NCBI GenBank assembly: GCA_016714015.1
Contig: JADJNZ010000001.1
Span: 248,001-312,000 of the forward strand
Length of the DNA stretch: 64,000 bases
Origin: Gemmatimonadota bacterium
Lineage (GTDB): Bacteria; Gemmatimonadota; Gemmatimonadetes; Gemmatimonadales; Gemmatimonadaceae
Direction: 5' to 3'
The first letter of the stretch is position 1; the number at the start of each line of letters is the position of its first letter. Positions 34,869 to 44,800 of the stretch are shown piece by piece. The notes below the pieces were generated by a model. That model was given only the letters and a program-made list of their open reading frames with translations. It was not told where the DNA came from and searched no databases. The translations under genes were made by a program, and so were the position numbers.

Positions 34869-36979
34869 CACATCCCCCAGGGGCCGAGGCCGTCGGTGCG
34901 GACGGGCGCGCCCACCAGTGCGCGACGCGCCCGCTGGAGCGCGTCCGTCACGTCCCCGCCTCGTCGCACCGCATCGGCGGCGGCGGTGAGCGCATCGGCG
35001 GCGACGCGTTCGGACGCGGGGAGCGAGAGGCGGAGGAGCAGCAGCGCATCGGTCGCGGCGAGCGGATCAGCCACGACCTGCGCGAGCACGCCGTCGAAGC
35101 GCGCGAGCCGCGCCTCGCGCTCGGGGTCGAGCGCCGGACGCGCCGCGCGCGCGGAGGGCGCGCCCTTCTCCTTGCCGGTGCCGCGCACGCGCGCGAGATC
35201 CACCACCACGCGCGGCGGACGCCCGCGCAGATAGATGCGCTCGGCGGCGCGCGCGCGCTGCAGCGCTTCGATGGCGCGCTCCATCCAGGGGATCGCGCCG
35301 GAGGGACTCCCCGTCTCGAGCTCGGTGGAGGCCTGCCACATGTGATTGTAGGCCTCGAGGAGCGGACGGTTGATCGCGACGACCGGCGTCTCGTCGCCCT
35401 CGCCCTCGAGGTTGCGCGTGGGATCGACGCTCGCGGCACGTTCGGCGGCGGCGAGGACCTGATCGGGGTTCAGCGGGCGCTCGGTACCGTGCTCGTGCCC
35501 GTCGCCGGCGAAGTGCGCGTGCTCGCCCTGATCCTCGTTGAGGCGAGTGAAGACGATCTCGCCGACGCGCTTGCGGAGCTTGTTCTGCTCCACGGCGAGC
35601 TGGCGCGCCTCGCGCGTGGTCTGCACCGGGCCAATGCGGCGTTCGCGCGCGCGGAGCTCGGTGGTGAGCTGGAGGAGCATCCGCTGGGAGAGGGCGTTCT
35701 TCTCCGGCTCGGTGGGCGGCATGGGATCGACGCTCACCGAGTCGTACTCATCGGCGCGGGCGATGCGCAACGTGCGCGTCTCGCTCGCGCCGGCGCCGGG
35801 CCCGGTGACGTCGTTCCGGTCGCGCGCGACGGCGCGCAGGTGCACGAGGTCACCCGGCGCGAGCTTGAGCGTGTCGAGCGCGAAGGCGCCGCGGAGCTGC
35901 GCGCGCCCCGTCCCCGCCGCGTAGCGCGTGGCGGCGATGCGCCCGCCGCGGAAGGTGAAGGTCTCCCCCGCCCCGCTGCTCACGATGTACTCGAAGGCCG
36001 CGTCGGCGAGGCCGTGATCGTCGGTGAGGTCGGCGGCGAGCTGCACGGTGCCGGTCGCCGCGCGCAGCACCGTGTCGCGCGCGGGCTGGTCGAGCCGCAC
36101 CACGGGGACGGAGTCGGCGAACGACTCGATCACCAGCACGCGCTCGCGCGCCGGACCCTGCAGGCGGACGCCGAGCGGCTCGGCGGGTGCGGGGAGCGTG
36201 AGGCGCCAGCGGTCGCCGCTCGCGGTCGCGGTGAGCGAGGCAGCGCCGACGACGGCGCGCACGCCCTCGCCGCGCCCTTCGATGGTGATGCGCCCGCCGG
36301 CGAGCGCGCGGACGGCCGAGGGATCCTCGAAGACCTCTTCGCCGAGCCCGGTGTACGCGGGCGGGCGCACGCGGACGACGATGGTCGCGAGCGGATCGGC
36401 GACCGCGCGCGCGGCGGCGCCGGGCCGATCGAGGATGTCGCCGACGGCGGGCGTCGCGACGCGGCGCAGCGCGGCGGCGGGCACGAGCAGGAACGCGACC
36501 GCGGCGAGGAGCGCGAGGATGGCGGGCCGCTGGAGCGCGGCGCGTGTCGCCTTGCGTACCTCGTCCTCGAGCGGCGCGGCGGCGATCGGGGCGAGCAGCG
36601 CGTGCGTGATATCCGTGCGCGCGACCGTGCCCCCTGCGGGAGTGGCTGGCGTGGTCCCCACCGCCGTGACCAGCGCGTACCGGAGCGTCGGGATCCGCTG
36701 CTCGAACCAGAGCGCGACCGCTTCGAGATTCGCGTCGAGCGCGGGCTTCACGCGCTGCGCGATCTCGCGCGCCAGCACGAGCAGCGCGGCGAGCGACGCG
36801 ATGGGCCACGCGATCCGTCGCACCGCGATCGGGAGCCCGACGAGGAGATCGACGACGACGAGCAGCAGCGCGACGCCCATCGCGACGGTGAGCGCGACGA
36901 GCAGCGCGCGCGCGCCGACGGCGAGCGCGAGCGTGCGACGGGCGCGCAGGAGGCGAGCTTCGACCGCGGCGGCGCTCAT
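34868..36979 (-). CDS. DUF4175-like large membrane protein of the MoxR/BatA cluster
   Basis: 703 residues, ATG overlapping the BatA-like stop (ATGA). Two N-terminal membrane helices (about 20-70) and a third near residue 165 (PAILALLAAVAFLLVPAAAL) precede an extended extracytoplasmic part with Ig-like strands ('RVRPPAYTGLGEEVFEDP', 'LAADLTDDHGLADAAFEY') and a long helical C-terminal half ('EKNALSQRMLLQLTTELRA'). 'PPAYTG' and 'DDHGL' are typical of DUF4175. It probably acts with the neighbouring BatA and DUF58 proteins in an envelope chaperone or assembly system. Confidence 0.78.
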   Translation of the reverse strand: MSAAAVEARLLRARRTLALAVGARALLVALTVAMGVALLLVVVDLLVGLPIAVRRIAWPIASLAALLVLAREIAQRVKPALDANLEAVALWFEQRIPTLRYALVTAVGTTPATPAGGTVARTDITHALLAPIAAAPLEDEVRKATRAALQRPAILALLAAVAFLLVPAAALRRVATPAVGDILDRPGAAARAVADPLATIVVRVRPPAYTGLGEEVFEDPSAVRALAGGRITIEGRGEGVRAVVGAASLTATASGDRWRLTLPAPAEPLGVRLQGPARERVLVIESFADSVPVVRLDQPARDTVLRAATGTVQLAADLTDDHGLADAAFEYIVSSGAGETFTFRGGRIAATRYAAGTGRAQLRGAFALDTLKLAPGDLVHLRAVARDRNDVTGPGAGASETRTLRIARADEYDSVSVDPMPPTEPEKNALSQRMLLQLTTELRARERRIGPVQTTREARQLAVEQNKLRKRVGEIVFTRLNEDQGEHAHFAGDGHEHGTERPLNPDQVLAAAERAASVDPTRNLEGEGDETPVVAINRPLLEAYNHMWQASTELETGSPSGAIPWMERAIEALQRARAAERIYLRGRPPRVVVDLARVRGTGKEKGAPSARAARPALDPEREARLARFDGVLAQVVADPLAATDALLLLRLSLPASERVAADALTAAADAVRRGGDVTDALQRARRALVGAPVRTDGLGPWGM

Positions 36980-38328
36980 CCGTCCCTCCGGCGCCGCAGC
37001 ATCCACTCCGCGGCGAGCGCGAGGAGCGCGCCGCCGAGGAGCCAGGCGGCGAGCGTCGCATCGGCGGCGACGGCGGCGGTGAGGAGGCGCGAGGGCACGG
37101 CGGCCTCGTCGCGCGCGAAGGCGCGCGCGGCGGAGTCGCTCACCGCGATGCCGCGCGCGCCGCCGCAGGGTTCGACCATCGCCTGCAGAAATGAGGCGAA
37201 GGCGGGACGCAGCGTGATGTCGCCGGCGAGCGGGATGCCGGCGCCGATGTCGCGCACGCAGCCGGCGCCGATGCGGCGCTCGGTGGCGGCGGCGGCACCG
37301 TCGCGCCAACGGGCGATGATGCGCGCGGCGGAGTCGGCGAGCGGGAGCCGCACGAGCGGCGCGACGAGCGTGGCCGGGCGGAGCCCGAAGGCGGTCACGC
37401 CGTCGGCGCGTGCGGTGGTGGTGTTCACGCCGGCGTTGTTGCCCGAGGCTTCTCCTTCGACCAACGGCCAATGCACGAGCACGCGGCCGGGCTCGCGCAC
37501 CCAGGCGGAGTCGGCAGCGACGAGCGCGCGGCGCACGAGCCGCACGTCGTGCGCACCTCGCGCGGCGCGGAGGCCCGCGAGCGCCGGCGCGATGGGATCA
37601 TCGGCGAGCGGCGTGTCGACTCGTGGAGCGGCCCCGCGCAGCGTGTCCGCCACGCCCGTGGGCCGCACCAGCGTGATCCCGCCGGGCCACTCGGCGCGCG
37701 CGCCCGCGGTCGCCGCATCGAACAGTTCCTCGGCGAGCGGCGAGACGAGCACCATCCGCACCGAATCAGCGCCGCGCGCGATGACGCGCGCCTCGCGCAC
37801 GCCGGCGACCAGCGCCGCGGAGAGGATGCCGTCCGCCGCGCGCGGGGGCCCGGCGCGATACGCGCCGCTCGCATCGACCACGCCGGTCGCCGCCTCGCGC
37901 GCACCGGCGAGTTCACGGAGCGACGCGACCTCCGTGGTGCCCAGCGCGCGGACGACGGTATCGAAGGCGACGATCGCACCGCCCTCGCCGAGCCGTTCCG
38001 TCGCCTCGCGGGCCGCGGCGGTGCGATCCTGAACGCTCGACGACGCGTCGAGCAGCACCACGGTGCGCACGCTCGGCCCCGGCGCATCGAGCACCGGACG
38101 TGCGAAGGCGGCCCCGATGAGCAGTGCCGCGAGCATCCGCGCGGCGAGCAGCAGGAGATCGGTCGGCCGCGACGAGCGCGAGACCGCGCGCGCTTCGCTC
38201 TCGGGGACGAAGCGCGCCGTCGGCAGCACCGCGCGCGGCGGGCGGCGCGTGGAGAGGAGATGCAGGACCACGGCGCCGAGCGCGGCGAAGACGCCGACGG
38301 CGAAGGCCCAGGGCGCGAGGAAGCTCAT
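36976..38328 (-). CDS. BatA N-terminal-domain membrane protein
   Basis: 450 residues. The N-terminus 'FLAPWAFAVGVFAALGAVVL' plus 'HLLSTRRPPRAVLPTARFVP' is the aerotolerance-regulator (BatA) N-terminal domain, followed by a second helix (LLLAARMLAALLIGAAFA). A VWA-like domain begins at 'RTVVLLDASSSVQDR' (MIDAS-type DxSxS). One C-terminal helix (AWLLGGALLALAAEWML) closes it. Co-occurrence with MoxR ATPase and DUF58 is the standard arrangement of MoxR-VWA systems. The start overlaps the DUF58 stop as ATGA. Confidence 0.87.
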   Translation of the reverse strand: MSFLAPWAFAVGVFAALGAVVLHLLSTRRPPRAVLPTARFVPESEARAVSRSSRPTDLLLLAARMLAALLIGAAFARPVLDAPGPSVRTVVLLDASSSVQDRTAAAREATERLGEGGAIVAFDTVVRALGTTEVASLRELAGAREAATGVVDASGAYRAGPPRAADGILSAALVAGVREARVIARGADSVRMVLVSPLAEELFDAATAGARAEWPGGITLVRPTGVADTLRGAAPRVDTPLADDPIAPALAGLRAARGAHDVRLVRRALVAADSAWVREPGRVLVHWPLVEGEASGNNAGVNTTTARADGVTAFGLRPATLVAPLVRLPLADSAARIIARWRDGAAAATERRIGAGCVRDIGAGIPLAGDITLRPAFASFLQAMVEPCGGARGIAVSDSAARAFARDEAAVPSRLLTAAVAADATLAAWLLGGALLALAAEWMLRRRRDG

Positions 38329-39212
38329 CGGCGCGGCTCCGCGCCGGCGGGCTCGGCCGCGCCGCGCGCGACGCCGGCCGGCATCACGATGCGACGCACG
38401 AGCTGCTCCGCCGGCGCATCATCGACCACCTCGTGGTACGCGATGCCGTCGGCGCGCAGGCGGGAGGCGACCTCGTTGCGCCAGGCGGCGAAGCGCGCGC
38501 GATACGCCTCGCGCGTGTCGGCGACGAGCGGGCGCGCGATGGTCTCGTCCTCCGGATCGGTCGCCATCACCGCCTCGCCGTCCGGTTCGAGCTCGCGACG
38601 CGCGACGACATGCAGCAGGTGCGCCTCGCCGCCCTGCGCGCGATGGCGCGCGAGGGCCATCCGCAGCGCGTCGGCGTCGCCGAGGAGGTCGGTGACGACC
38701 ACGCAGCGCGACGCGGAGGCGGCGACGAGGGGCGCGAGGTCGATCGCGCCGTCGCAGGTGGTCTCGTCGAGCGTGCGCGCCAGCTCGGCGATCACGCCGC
38801 CACGCGCCCGCGGCGGGAGGCGGCGCGCGCGGCTCGCCGACGCGACGACGAGTCCCACCGGATCGGCGCTCGCGTGCGCGACCGCGGCGAGCGCGACGAC
38901 GAGCCGCTTGGCGAGCGTCCACTTCGCCGCGAAGCCCATGCTCGCCGACGCATCGACGATGAAGGTGGTGCCGAGCGTCGCGTGGTCGGGCGCCAAGCGG
39001 ATGAAGGCGCGATCGGAGCGCGCGAGCAGCTTCCAGTCGATGCGCCGCGGGTCATCGCCCTGGCGATAGGGGCGATACTCGGCGAACTCCGGCGCGATGC
39101 CGCGTGTGCGCGCCTGGTGTGCACCGGGGGCGCCGCCGGGGACGGGACCGCGCGCGAGCCATCGCACGCCGCGCACGGCGTCGAGCAACGCGCCGTACGG
39201 GCCCACCGCCAC
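38325..39212 (-). CDS. DUF58-domain protein (MoxR partner)
   Basis: 295 residues, GTG start 3 bp after the moxR stop. The DUF58 signature 'FAEYRPYRQGDDPRRIDWK' is complete, followed by 'TTFIVDASASMGFAAKW', a VWA-like MIDAS motif, and 'CVVVTDLLGDADAL'. No membrane helix is seen, so it is a cytosolic or peripheral member. DUF58 proteins work with MoxR ATPases in maturation of metalloenzymes or envelope complexes. Confidence 0.92.
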   Translation of the reverse strand: MAVGPYGALLDAVRGVRWLARGPVPGGAPGAHQARTRGIAPEFAEYRPYRQGDDPRRIDWKLLARSDRAFIRLAPDHATLGTTFIVDASASMGFAAKWTLAKRLVVALAAVAHASADPVGLVVASASRARRLPPRARGGVIAELARTLDETTCDGAIDLAPLVAASASRCVVVTDLLGDADALRMALARHRAQGGEAHLLHVVARRELEPDGEAVMATDPEDETIARPLVADTREAYRARFAAWRNEVASRLRADGIAYHEVVDDAPAEQLVRRIVMPAGVARGAAEPAGAEPRR

Positions 39213-39215
39213 GGC

Positions 39216-40234
<1,019 letters not shown>

Positions 40235-40238
<4 letters not shown>

Positions 40239-40558
40239 CGGACCGGCCGCCGGAGGCGGTACGTCATGAGGAAGGTCGAGCCCTCGCGCGCGCCGGCGAC
40301 GGTCACCGGGGCCGACTCGTCGAGCACCTCGAAGCCGCGGAGCTTGAGCACGTAGTCGTCGGCCGGGTGATGATGCTGGCCGAAGGCGTCGAGCACCGCC
40401 TGCTTGAGCGCGCGGCAGGTCGCGCCCTCGCCGCAGCGCACGGCGAGCGTGTCCCACAGTTCGGGGACCTGCACGCGCACGGTGATGGCGCCGGGACCGT
40501 CGGTGCCGAGGGCGACGACGCCGGGGCGCGCGCGCAGCGCGTTGACGAGCGCGCTCAC
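40235..40558 (-). CDS. Small protein with possible beta-grasp fold
   Basis: 107 residues, GTG start overlapping the previous stop (GTGA). The pattern strand-strand-helix-strand ('AITVRVQVPELWDTLAVR', 'TCRALKQAVLDAFGQHH', 'DDYVLKLRGFEVLDESA', 'GSTFLMTYRLRRPVR') recalls ubiquitin-like beta-grasp proteins such as ThiS/MoaD or RBD-like domains. It does not end in Gly-Gly, so it is not a ThiS-type sulfur carrier. Its position directly ahead of moxR suggests a partner in that operon. The family was not recognised. Confidence 0.6.
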
Positions 40559-40857
40559 GAGACCGGCTCCATCTGCGCCGCGGGCGGCAGCGTGGAGAGG
40601 AACTGCGCGACCTGCGCGTCGAACATATAGGAAGAGCCGGTGACGGCGGTGCCGCCGGCCTCCTCGTTGGCGGCGATGACGATCTCCTCGCCGCCCTGTC
40701 CGCGAAGGCTCATCCAGGTGGGCCCCTGCTTCTCGAGGAAGGCGGAGTAGATGCCCGAGCCACGCGAGAAGTACTCGCGCGCCGCCTCGAGGACGTCCGC
40801 GGCGGGGAGCGAGGTGCGCTGCTGCTGGAGGGTGCGGCCGGTCTGCTGGTGTCTCAC
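40555..40857 (-). CDS. Small hypothetical protein in the GAF/MoxR operon
   Basis: 100 residues, GTG start overlapping the GAF gene stop (GTGA). The sequence 'AAREYFSRGSGIYSAFLEKQ' followed by 'MSLRGQGGEEIVIAA' and 'TGSSYMFDAQVAQFLSTLPP' looks like a compact conserved domain with no signal peptide or membrane segment. I do not recognise it. Coupling on both sides supports a real gene. Confidence 0.7.
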   Translation of the reverse strand: MRHQQTGRTLQQQRTSLPAADVLEAAREYFSRGSGIYSAFLEKQGPTWMSLRGQGGEEIVIAANEEAGGTAVTGSSYMFDAQVAQFLSTLPPAAQMEPVS

Positions 40858-41534
40858 GTGGTTTCCTCTGTTGCTTCGACAACCGGTACGGTCGGGGGGT
40901 TCACGGCGTTGATGGAATCTAGCGCGGCGTCGGCGCGGCGCAGGCGGTCCTGCAGGTCCGACTTCTCGGCGATCGCGGCCATGATGTCGGCGACGGCGCG
41001 GAGGAGGTGGCGGACGCGCGAGTCGGGGGAGCCGGCGTCGGTGAAATAGAAGGTGGTCGCGCCGACGACCGCGCCGTTGGTGAGGAGCGGGAGCGCGACG
41101 AGGGCCTTGAAGCCGAGTTCGCCGGCGACCTCCTGCCAGTCCTCGAGGGTGGGATCGGCGAAGACGTCGGGGACCTCGATGACGCGGCGTTCGCTGACGG
41201 CCTCGCCGCTGGGTCCGAAGCCGACGCGGACACGCATCTCGCCGAGCCAGGGACGCCAGCGATCGGGCCAGGCGTGCGCGGCGACGAGGCGCATGAGTTC
41301 GGAGGCGCCGTCGAGGACGAAGACGGACCCGAGCGACGCGCCGACGACGGGACAGGCGCGATCGAGGGCGAACTGGAACGCTTCGTCGGCGCGTTCGGCG
41401 ACGAGGAGGGTGTGCACGAGGTCGCGGAGCAGCGCGACGTCGCGATCAGGGCCCGTGGCCTCGGTCGAGGCGGGGGTCGGGGTGCGCCAGATGCGGCGGC
41501 GAGGCGTGGAGGGCACGCCGGAGAATAGCGCCAC
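40854..41534 (-). CDS. GAF-domain signalling protein
   Basis: 226 residues. After a basic N-terminal stretch, a GAF domain occupies about 30-190: 'LLRDLVHTLLVAERADEAF', 'GASLGSVFVLD', 'GPSGEAVSERRVIEVPDVFA', 'FKALVALPLLTNGAVVGATT'. A short helical tail ('KSDLQDRLRRADAALDSI') may dimerise. There is no output domain, so it would sense a small molecule and act on a partner. It is the first gene of the overlapping operon that runs down to the deacetylase at 32079. The 21-bp repeat array lies just upstream. Confidence 0.85.
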   Translation of the reverse strand: MALFSGVPSTPRRRIWRTPTPASTEATGPDRDVALLRDLVHTLLVAERADEAFQFALDRACPVVGASLGSVFVLDGASELMRLVAAHAWPDRWRPWLGEMRVRVGFGPSGEAVSERRVIEVPDVFADPTLEDWQEVAGELGFKALVALPLLTNGAVVGATTFYFTDAGSPDSRVRHLLRAVADIMAAIAEKSDLQDRLRRADAALDSINAVNPPTVPVVEATEETT

Positions 41535-41626
41535 AACGTGGGGCAGGAGAAGGAGTTACGCGGTCGTGCGAGCGGCCAGGCGGTTCGGCGAGTGCAGATT
41601 TGTGATCTGGCAGCGTCAACAAATGT

Positions 41627-42213
41627 CTGACGGGGCTCAACGAGTGCGCTGCGGGGCTCAACGAGTGCGTGGCGGGGCTCAATGAGCGCGTGGCGGGGCT
41701 CGACGAGCGAGATGCGGGACGCTTCGAGTGCGTGGCGAGGCTCGACGAGCGAGATGCGAGGCGATTCGAGTGCGTGGCGAGGCTCGACGAGCGCGTGGCG
41801 AGGCTCAACGAGCGCGTGGCGAGGCTCAACGAGCGCGTGGCGAGGCTCAACGAGCGCGTGGCGAGGTGACTCGAGTGCGTGGCGAGCGAGAATTCTCCTC
41901 TGGCGAGCTCGAACGCGCGGTCAGCGAGTCTCCTTTCGCTCCTGACCGGTCTCGTTTCGCGGTCTGCGAGCTAGAACGAGCGGACAGCGAGACACATTAC
42001 GGGAGTGGCGAGGCTCAACGAGGGAGCGACCGGACGAATCGAGCGCGTGGCAAGGGAGAACTCGGATCTGGCAAGGTCGATCGAGGGTGCTCCGGGGGAG
42101 TTCGAGGACGCTGCGAGCGATCTCGAGGGTGCTGCGAGCGATATCGAGGGTGCTTCGCGGTCGAAACGGCGTGCATCGCGCGCGGTCGAGCGTGCGACGA
42201 GGGGCATCCCGTG
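41627..42213. repeat. 21-bp-periodic minisatellite, about 28 units
   Basis: A 587-bp gap is filled by units of exactly 21 bp. The left part (41627-41868) is regular and built on GTGGCGAGGCTCAACGAG. The middle (41880-42000) and right (42003-42213) parts have diverged strongly but keep the 21-bp phase and the GCGAG/CTCGA words without one indel that I can find. The period is a multiple of three, so several frames stay partly open: heptads like ARLNERV on the plus strand and SLATRSL on the minus. No frame has a convincing start. Twenty-one bases is also two turns of B-DNA, so a phased protein-binding array is possible. Confidence 0.9.
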
Positions 42214-42257
42214 ATCGACCAACGCCGATGCAGGTCGCGTCAGGCCCGTGCGGTGCG

Positions 42258-42929
42258 CTATCGGGGCGGCTGATCGGCGCTTCGCGCGCACACGACGAGC
42301 AACAAGGCGCCCGCGACGATCGTCACCGCCTTCTGCGCGAGCACCATCGTCCGCAGTCCGTCCGTCGTGCCCGTCGAGGGCCCGAACGTGATCAGCCGGG
42401 CATACGCGATCATCACGACCGCGAGCAGCAGCCACGCGGCGACGAGCCTTCGTGCGCCCGAGTCCGCTCGCGCCGCTGCGACCGTCATGAACAGCGGGAC
42501 GAGCGGCGCGAGCTGGAACGCGAGGCGCGTGAAGCGCACATGCCACTCCATCACGCGATCCTCCGGCGTGAGGGCGACGCCCGCGAACGCGGCGCAGACG
42601 ACGAACGCGGCCACGAACGCCGCTTGCGCGGCGCGGCGACTCTCGGCGCGCGCCGCGTACGAACGGATGACCGGCCAGAGTCCGCTGCCGAAGCCGATCA
42701 CCATCGCGCCCATGCTCAGCACGAAGAGCGCGCTGCCCAGCGCGTTGCGGCGACCGTCGTAGGCGACGGTCATGCCGAGGTCGCTCAGGAAGTTCTGGTC
42801 GAACGTGTAGCCGACGGTGTGCGCGTCGAGCTGCGTGCCCCCGGGGTAGCGGAGCATCGCGAGCAGCGCGCACACCGCCGCGGCGACGACGAACGTCGTC
42901 GCCCGCGACGGTTGCCTACCGCGCGTAAT
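42258..42929 (-). CDS. Multi-pass membrane protein, DUF998-like
   Basis: About 223 residues with six hydrophobic segments (FVVAAAVCALLAML, ALGSALFVLSMGAMVIGFG, AAFVAAFVVCAAFAGVAL and others). 'YTFDQNFLSDLG' after the first helix resembles DUF998-type proteins. No ATG or GTG precedes the first helix in frame; an ATT at 42927-42929, three bases from the end of the LVIVD gene, is one possible start, and the true N-terminus is uncertain. Function is unknown. Confidence 0.65.
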   Translation of the reverse strand: MTRGRQPSRATTFVVAAAVCALLAMLRYPGGTQLDAHTVGYTFDQNFLSDLGMTVAYDGRRNALGSALFVLSMGAMVIGFGSGLWPVIRSYAARAESRRAAQAAFVAAFVVCAAFAGVALTPEDRVMEWHVRFTRLAFQLAPLVPLFMTVAAARADSGARRLVAAWLLLAVVMIAYARLITFGPSTGTTDGLRTMVLAQKAVTIVAGALLLVVCARSADQPPR

Positions 42930-42931
42930 GC

Positions 42932-44776
42932 CTACCGCGACGCCGCCGCCAGCCGGCGGATCTCCGCCGCCATCGTGCGCACGCGCGCCGCGTCCTTCGC
43001 ACCCGCCACGTCCTTGTCCACCTCGGCGGCCAGCGCCGTGAGGGCACGACGACGGTCGCGACCGCTCATCGCCTCGGCTGCCGTGAGCGCCTGGTCGATC
43101 GCCGTGGTGCGCGCCGCGGCGAGGCCCTGGTTGCGCACGAGCTGGTCGAGGTACGACCGCACCACCGGGAAGGCGGCGGGCCAGACGAGGCGGGGCTGGC
43201 TCTGCGGATTGTAGTTCTCGAATCGCACGAGGCGCGCCGCGGCGATCTCGTTGGCCGAGAGCTGGTCGGTGGGCTTGAGCTCGAGCACGTCGAAGCCGCG
43301 GTCGATCTCCGACGAGTAGATGTACCCGTTGAAGTAGTAGGCGCCCCACGAGCCGCCGATGGTGCCGCGCGCGCGGCCGCCGGCCGGCGGCGTAGCGGGA
43401 GCGGGCGTGACCGGGACGTCGGCGCCGAGCGGCGACGGATCGATCGAGCCGCGATCGAAGTAGCCGACCTCGAACGGATGATCGGCGTCGGTGAAGTCGA
43501 TGACGTTCACGCCGCCCTGGTACCAGCCCTGCGCCATCAGGTCGCGCCCGGGGACGGGGATGAGGCCGCCGTTGTGCGAGACGCAGTTCTCCTGCGCCGT
43601 CTGCGCCGAGGGGATCTTGAAGTACGCGTGCTGCGTGAACTTGCGGTCGTCACTGATGGTGACGGTGGTGTTGCCGCCCATCTCCATCATGCTCGACTTC
43701 TGGCACATCGGCGAGGTGCCGCCGCCCCACTCGTCGGTGAAGACGACCTTCCGGCCGTCATTGCTGAAGACGGCGGTGTGCCAGAGCGAGAAGTTGGTGT
43801 CGGCGACCGCCGAGAGGCGGACGGGCTTCTCGGGATTGCGGATGTCCACGAGCAGGCCGTAGCTGCCGCAGGCGCCGGCGAGCAGGTGGCGCTCGGGATA
43901 GACGGTGACGTCATGGCAATTGCGCGGGCCGGTCGGGGCCGGCGGCGGCGCAGGCGCAGCACCCGGGGCGGTCGGAGCGGGCCGACCACGCGCCGGACGA
44001 CCCGCGGCGCGCGGCGCCGCATCGAGGCCGGTGAAGATGCGCGCGCCGGTCACCACGGTGGAACGCTCGGGATGATCGAGCGGCACGCGGATCACGTCGA
44101 GACGGAAGAGCGAGTTGGACTCGTCGGCCGGGTCATCGCCGTTCACGCAGCCCGCGAGCTCGGTGTTGGGGCGCGCCGCCTGGCTGCCGGAGACGTAGAG
44201 ATAGATGACGTCCTTCTTCTTCGGATGCGGCACGATGGTGTGCGTGTGCGAGCCCTTGCAGGTCTCGACGTTCATCACGAAGCGCGGGTTCGCCGGATCC
44301 GACACGTCGAAGATGCGCACGCCCGCCATGTGGTCCTCGGGCTTCTGCACGCCGCCGCTGCCGCAGTCCTTGCGGTTGCCGTTGCCTTCGGCCGAGATGA
44401 AGAGGAGCGTGCCGTAGATCGAGGGATCACCCTGCGACGTGGTGCACTTGATCACCGAGACGATCTTCGGATGGGCGGCATCGCGCACGTCCCAGATGGT
44501 GAAGCCGGCGAAGTTGCCCTGATAGACGTAGTCGCCGCCGAACGCGAGGTCCGAGTTGGCGAAGGTCAGGCCGCGCGCGGTGTCGAACTGCGCCGGCTTG
44601 GTGGTGAAGGAGACGAGCGACATGCCCTTCGCGGCGACGCCGGCGTCGAGCCGCCCCGAGGCGAGCGCGTCGCGCGGGTCGGTGCCGGTGGGATAGGTCT
44701 GCGCGCCGGCGGTCGCCGCTGCGGCGAAGACTCCGGCCGCGGCAGTGATGGTGAGGAAGCTGCGGATCTGACGCAT
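42932..44776 (-). CDS. Secreted LVIVD-repeat beta-propeller protein
   Basis: 614 residues with a signal peptide (FLTITAAAGVFAAAATAGAQ). The body has LVIVD-type propeller blades ('FAGFTIWDVRDAAHPKIVSV', 'AGVRIFDVSDPANPRFVMN', 'GLLVDIRNPEKPVRL', 'GGVNVIDFTDADHPFEVGYF') with a Pro/Ala-rich insert near residue 270 and a helical C-terminal tail. Such proteins are surface or periplasmic propellers of unclear role. The DUF305 lipoprotein gene is 24 bp upstream in the same direction, so the two are probably co-expressed. Confidence 0.87.
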   Translation of the reverse strand: MRQIRSFLTITAAAGVFAAAATAGAQTYPTGTDPRDALASGRLDAGVAAKGMSLVSFTTKPAQFDTARGLTFANSDLAFGGDYVYQGNFAGFTIWDVRDAAHPKIVSVIKCTTSQGDPSIYGTLLFISAEGNGNRKDCGSGGVQKPEDHMAGVRIFDVSDPANPRFVMNVETCKGSHTHTIVPHPKKKDVIYLYVSGSQAARPNTELAGCVNGDDPADESNSLFRLDVIRVPLDHPERSTVVTGARIFTGLDAAPRAAGRPARGRPAPTAPGAAPAPPPAPTGPRNCHDVTVYPERHLLAGACGSYGLLVDIRNPEKPVRLSAVADTNFSLWHTAVFSNDGRKVVFTDEWGGGTSPMCQKSSMMEMGGNTTVTISDDRKFTQHAYFKIPSAQTAQENCVSHNGGLIPVPGRDLMAQGWYQGGVNVIDFTDADHPFEVGYFDRGSIDPSPLGADVPVTPAPATPPAGGRARGTIGGSWGAYYFNGYIYSSEIDRGFDVLELKPTDQLSANEIAAARLVRFENYNPQSQPRLVWPAAFPVVRSYLDQLVRNQGLAAARTTAIDQALTAAEAMSGRDRRRALTALAAEVDKDVAGAKDAARVRTMAAEIRRLAAASR

Positions 44777-44800
44777 GTGAGGCGGGACTCCGGTCGCGGG

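Noticed and set aside
41669..41869. Coiled-coil gene with ARLNERV heptads on the plus strand
   Set aside because: It has only a GTG inside the repeat as start, no ribosome site, and all frames are equally periodic. Treated as a non-coding minisatellite, though coding is not fully excluded.
41627..42213. CRISPR array
   Set aside because: Units are contiguous 21-bp repeats with no spacers, and no cas genes are near.
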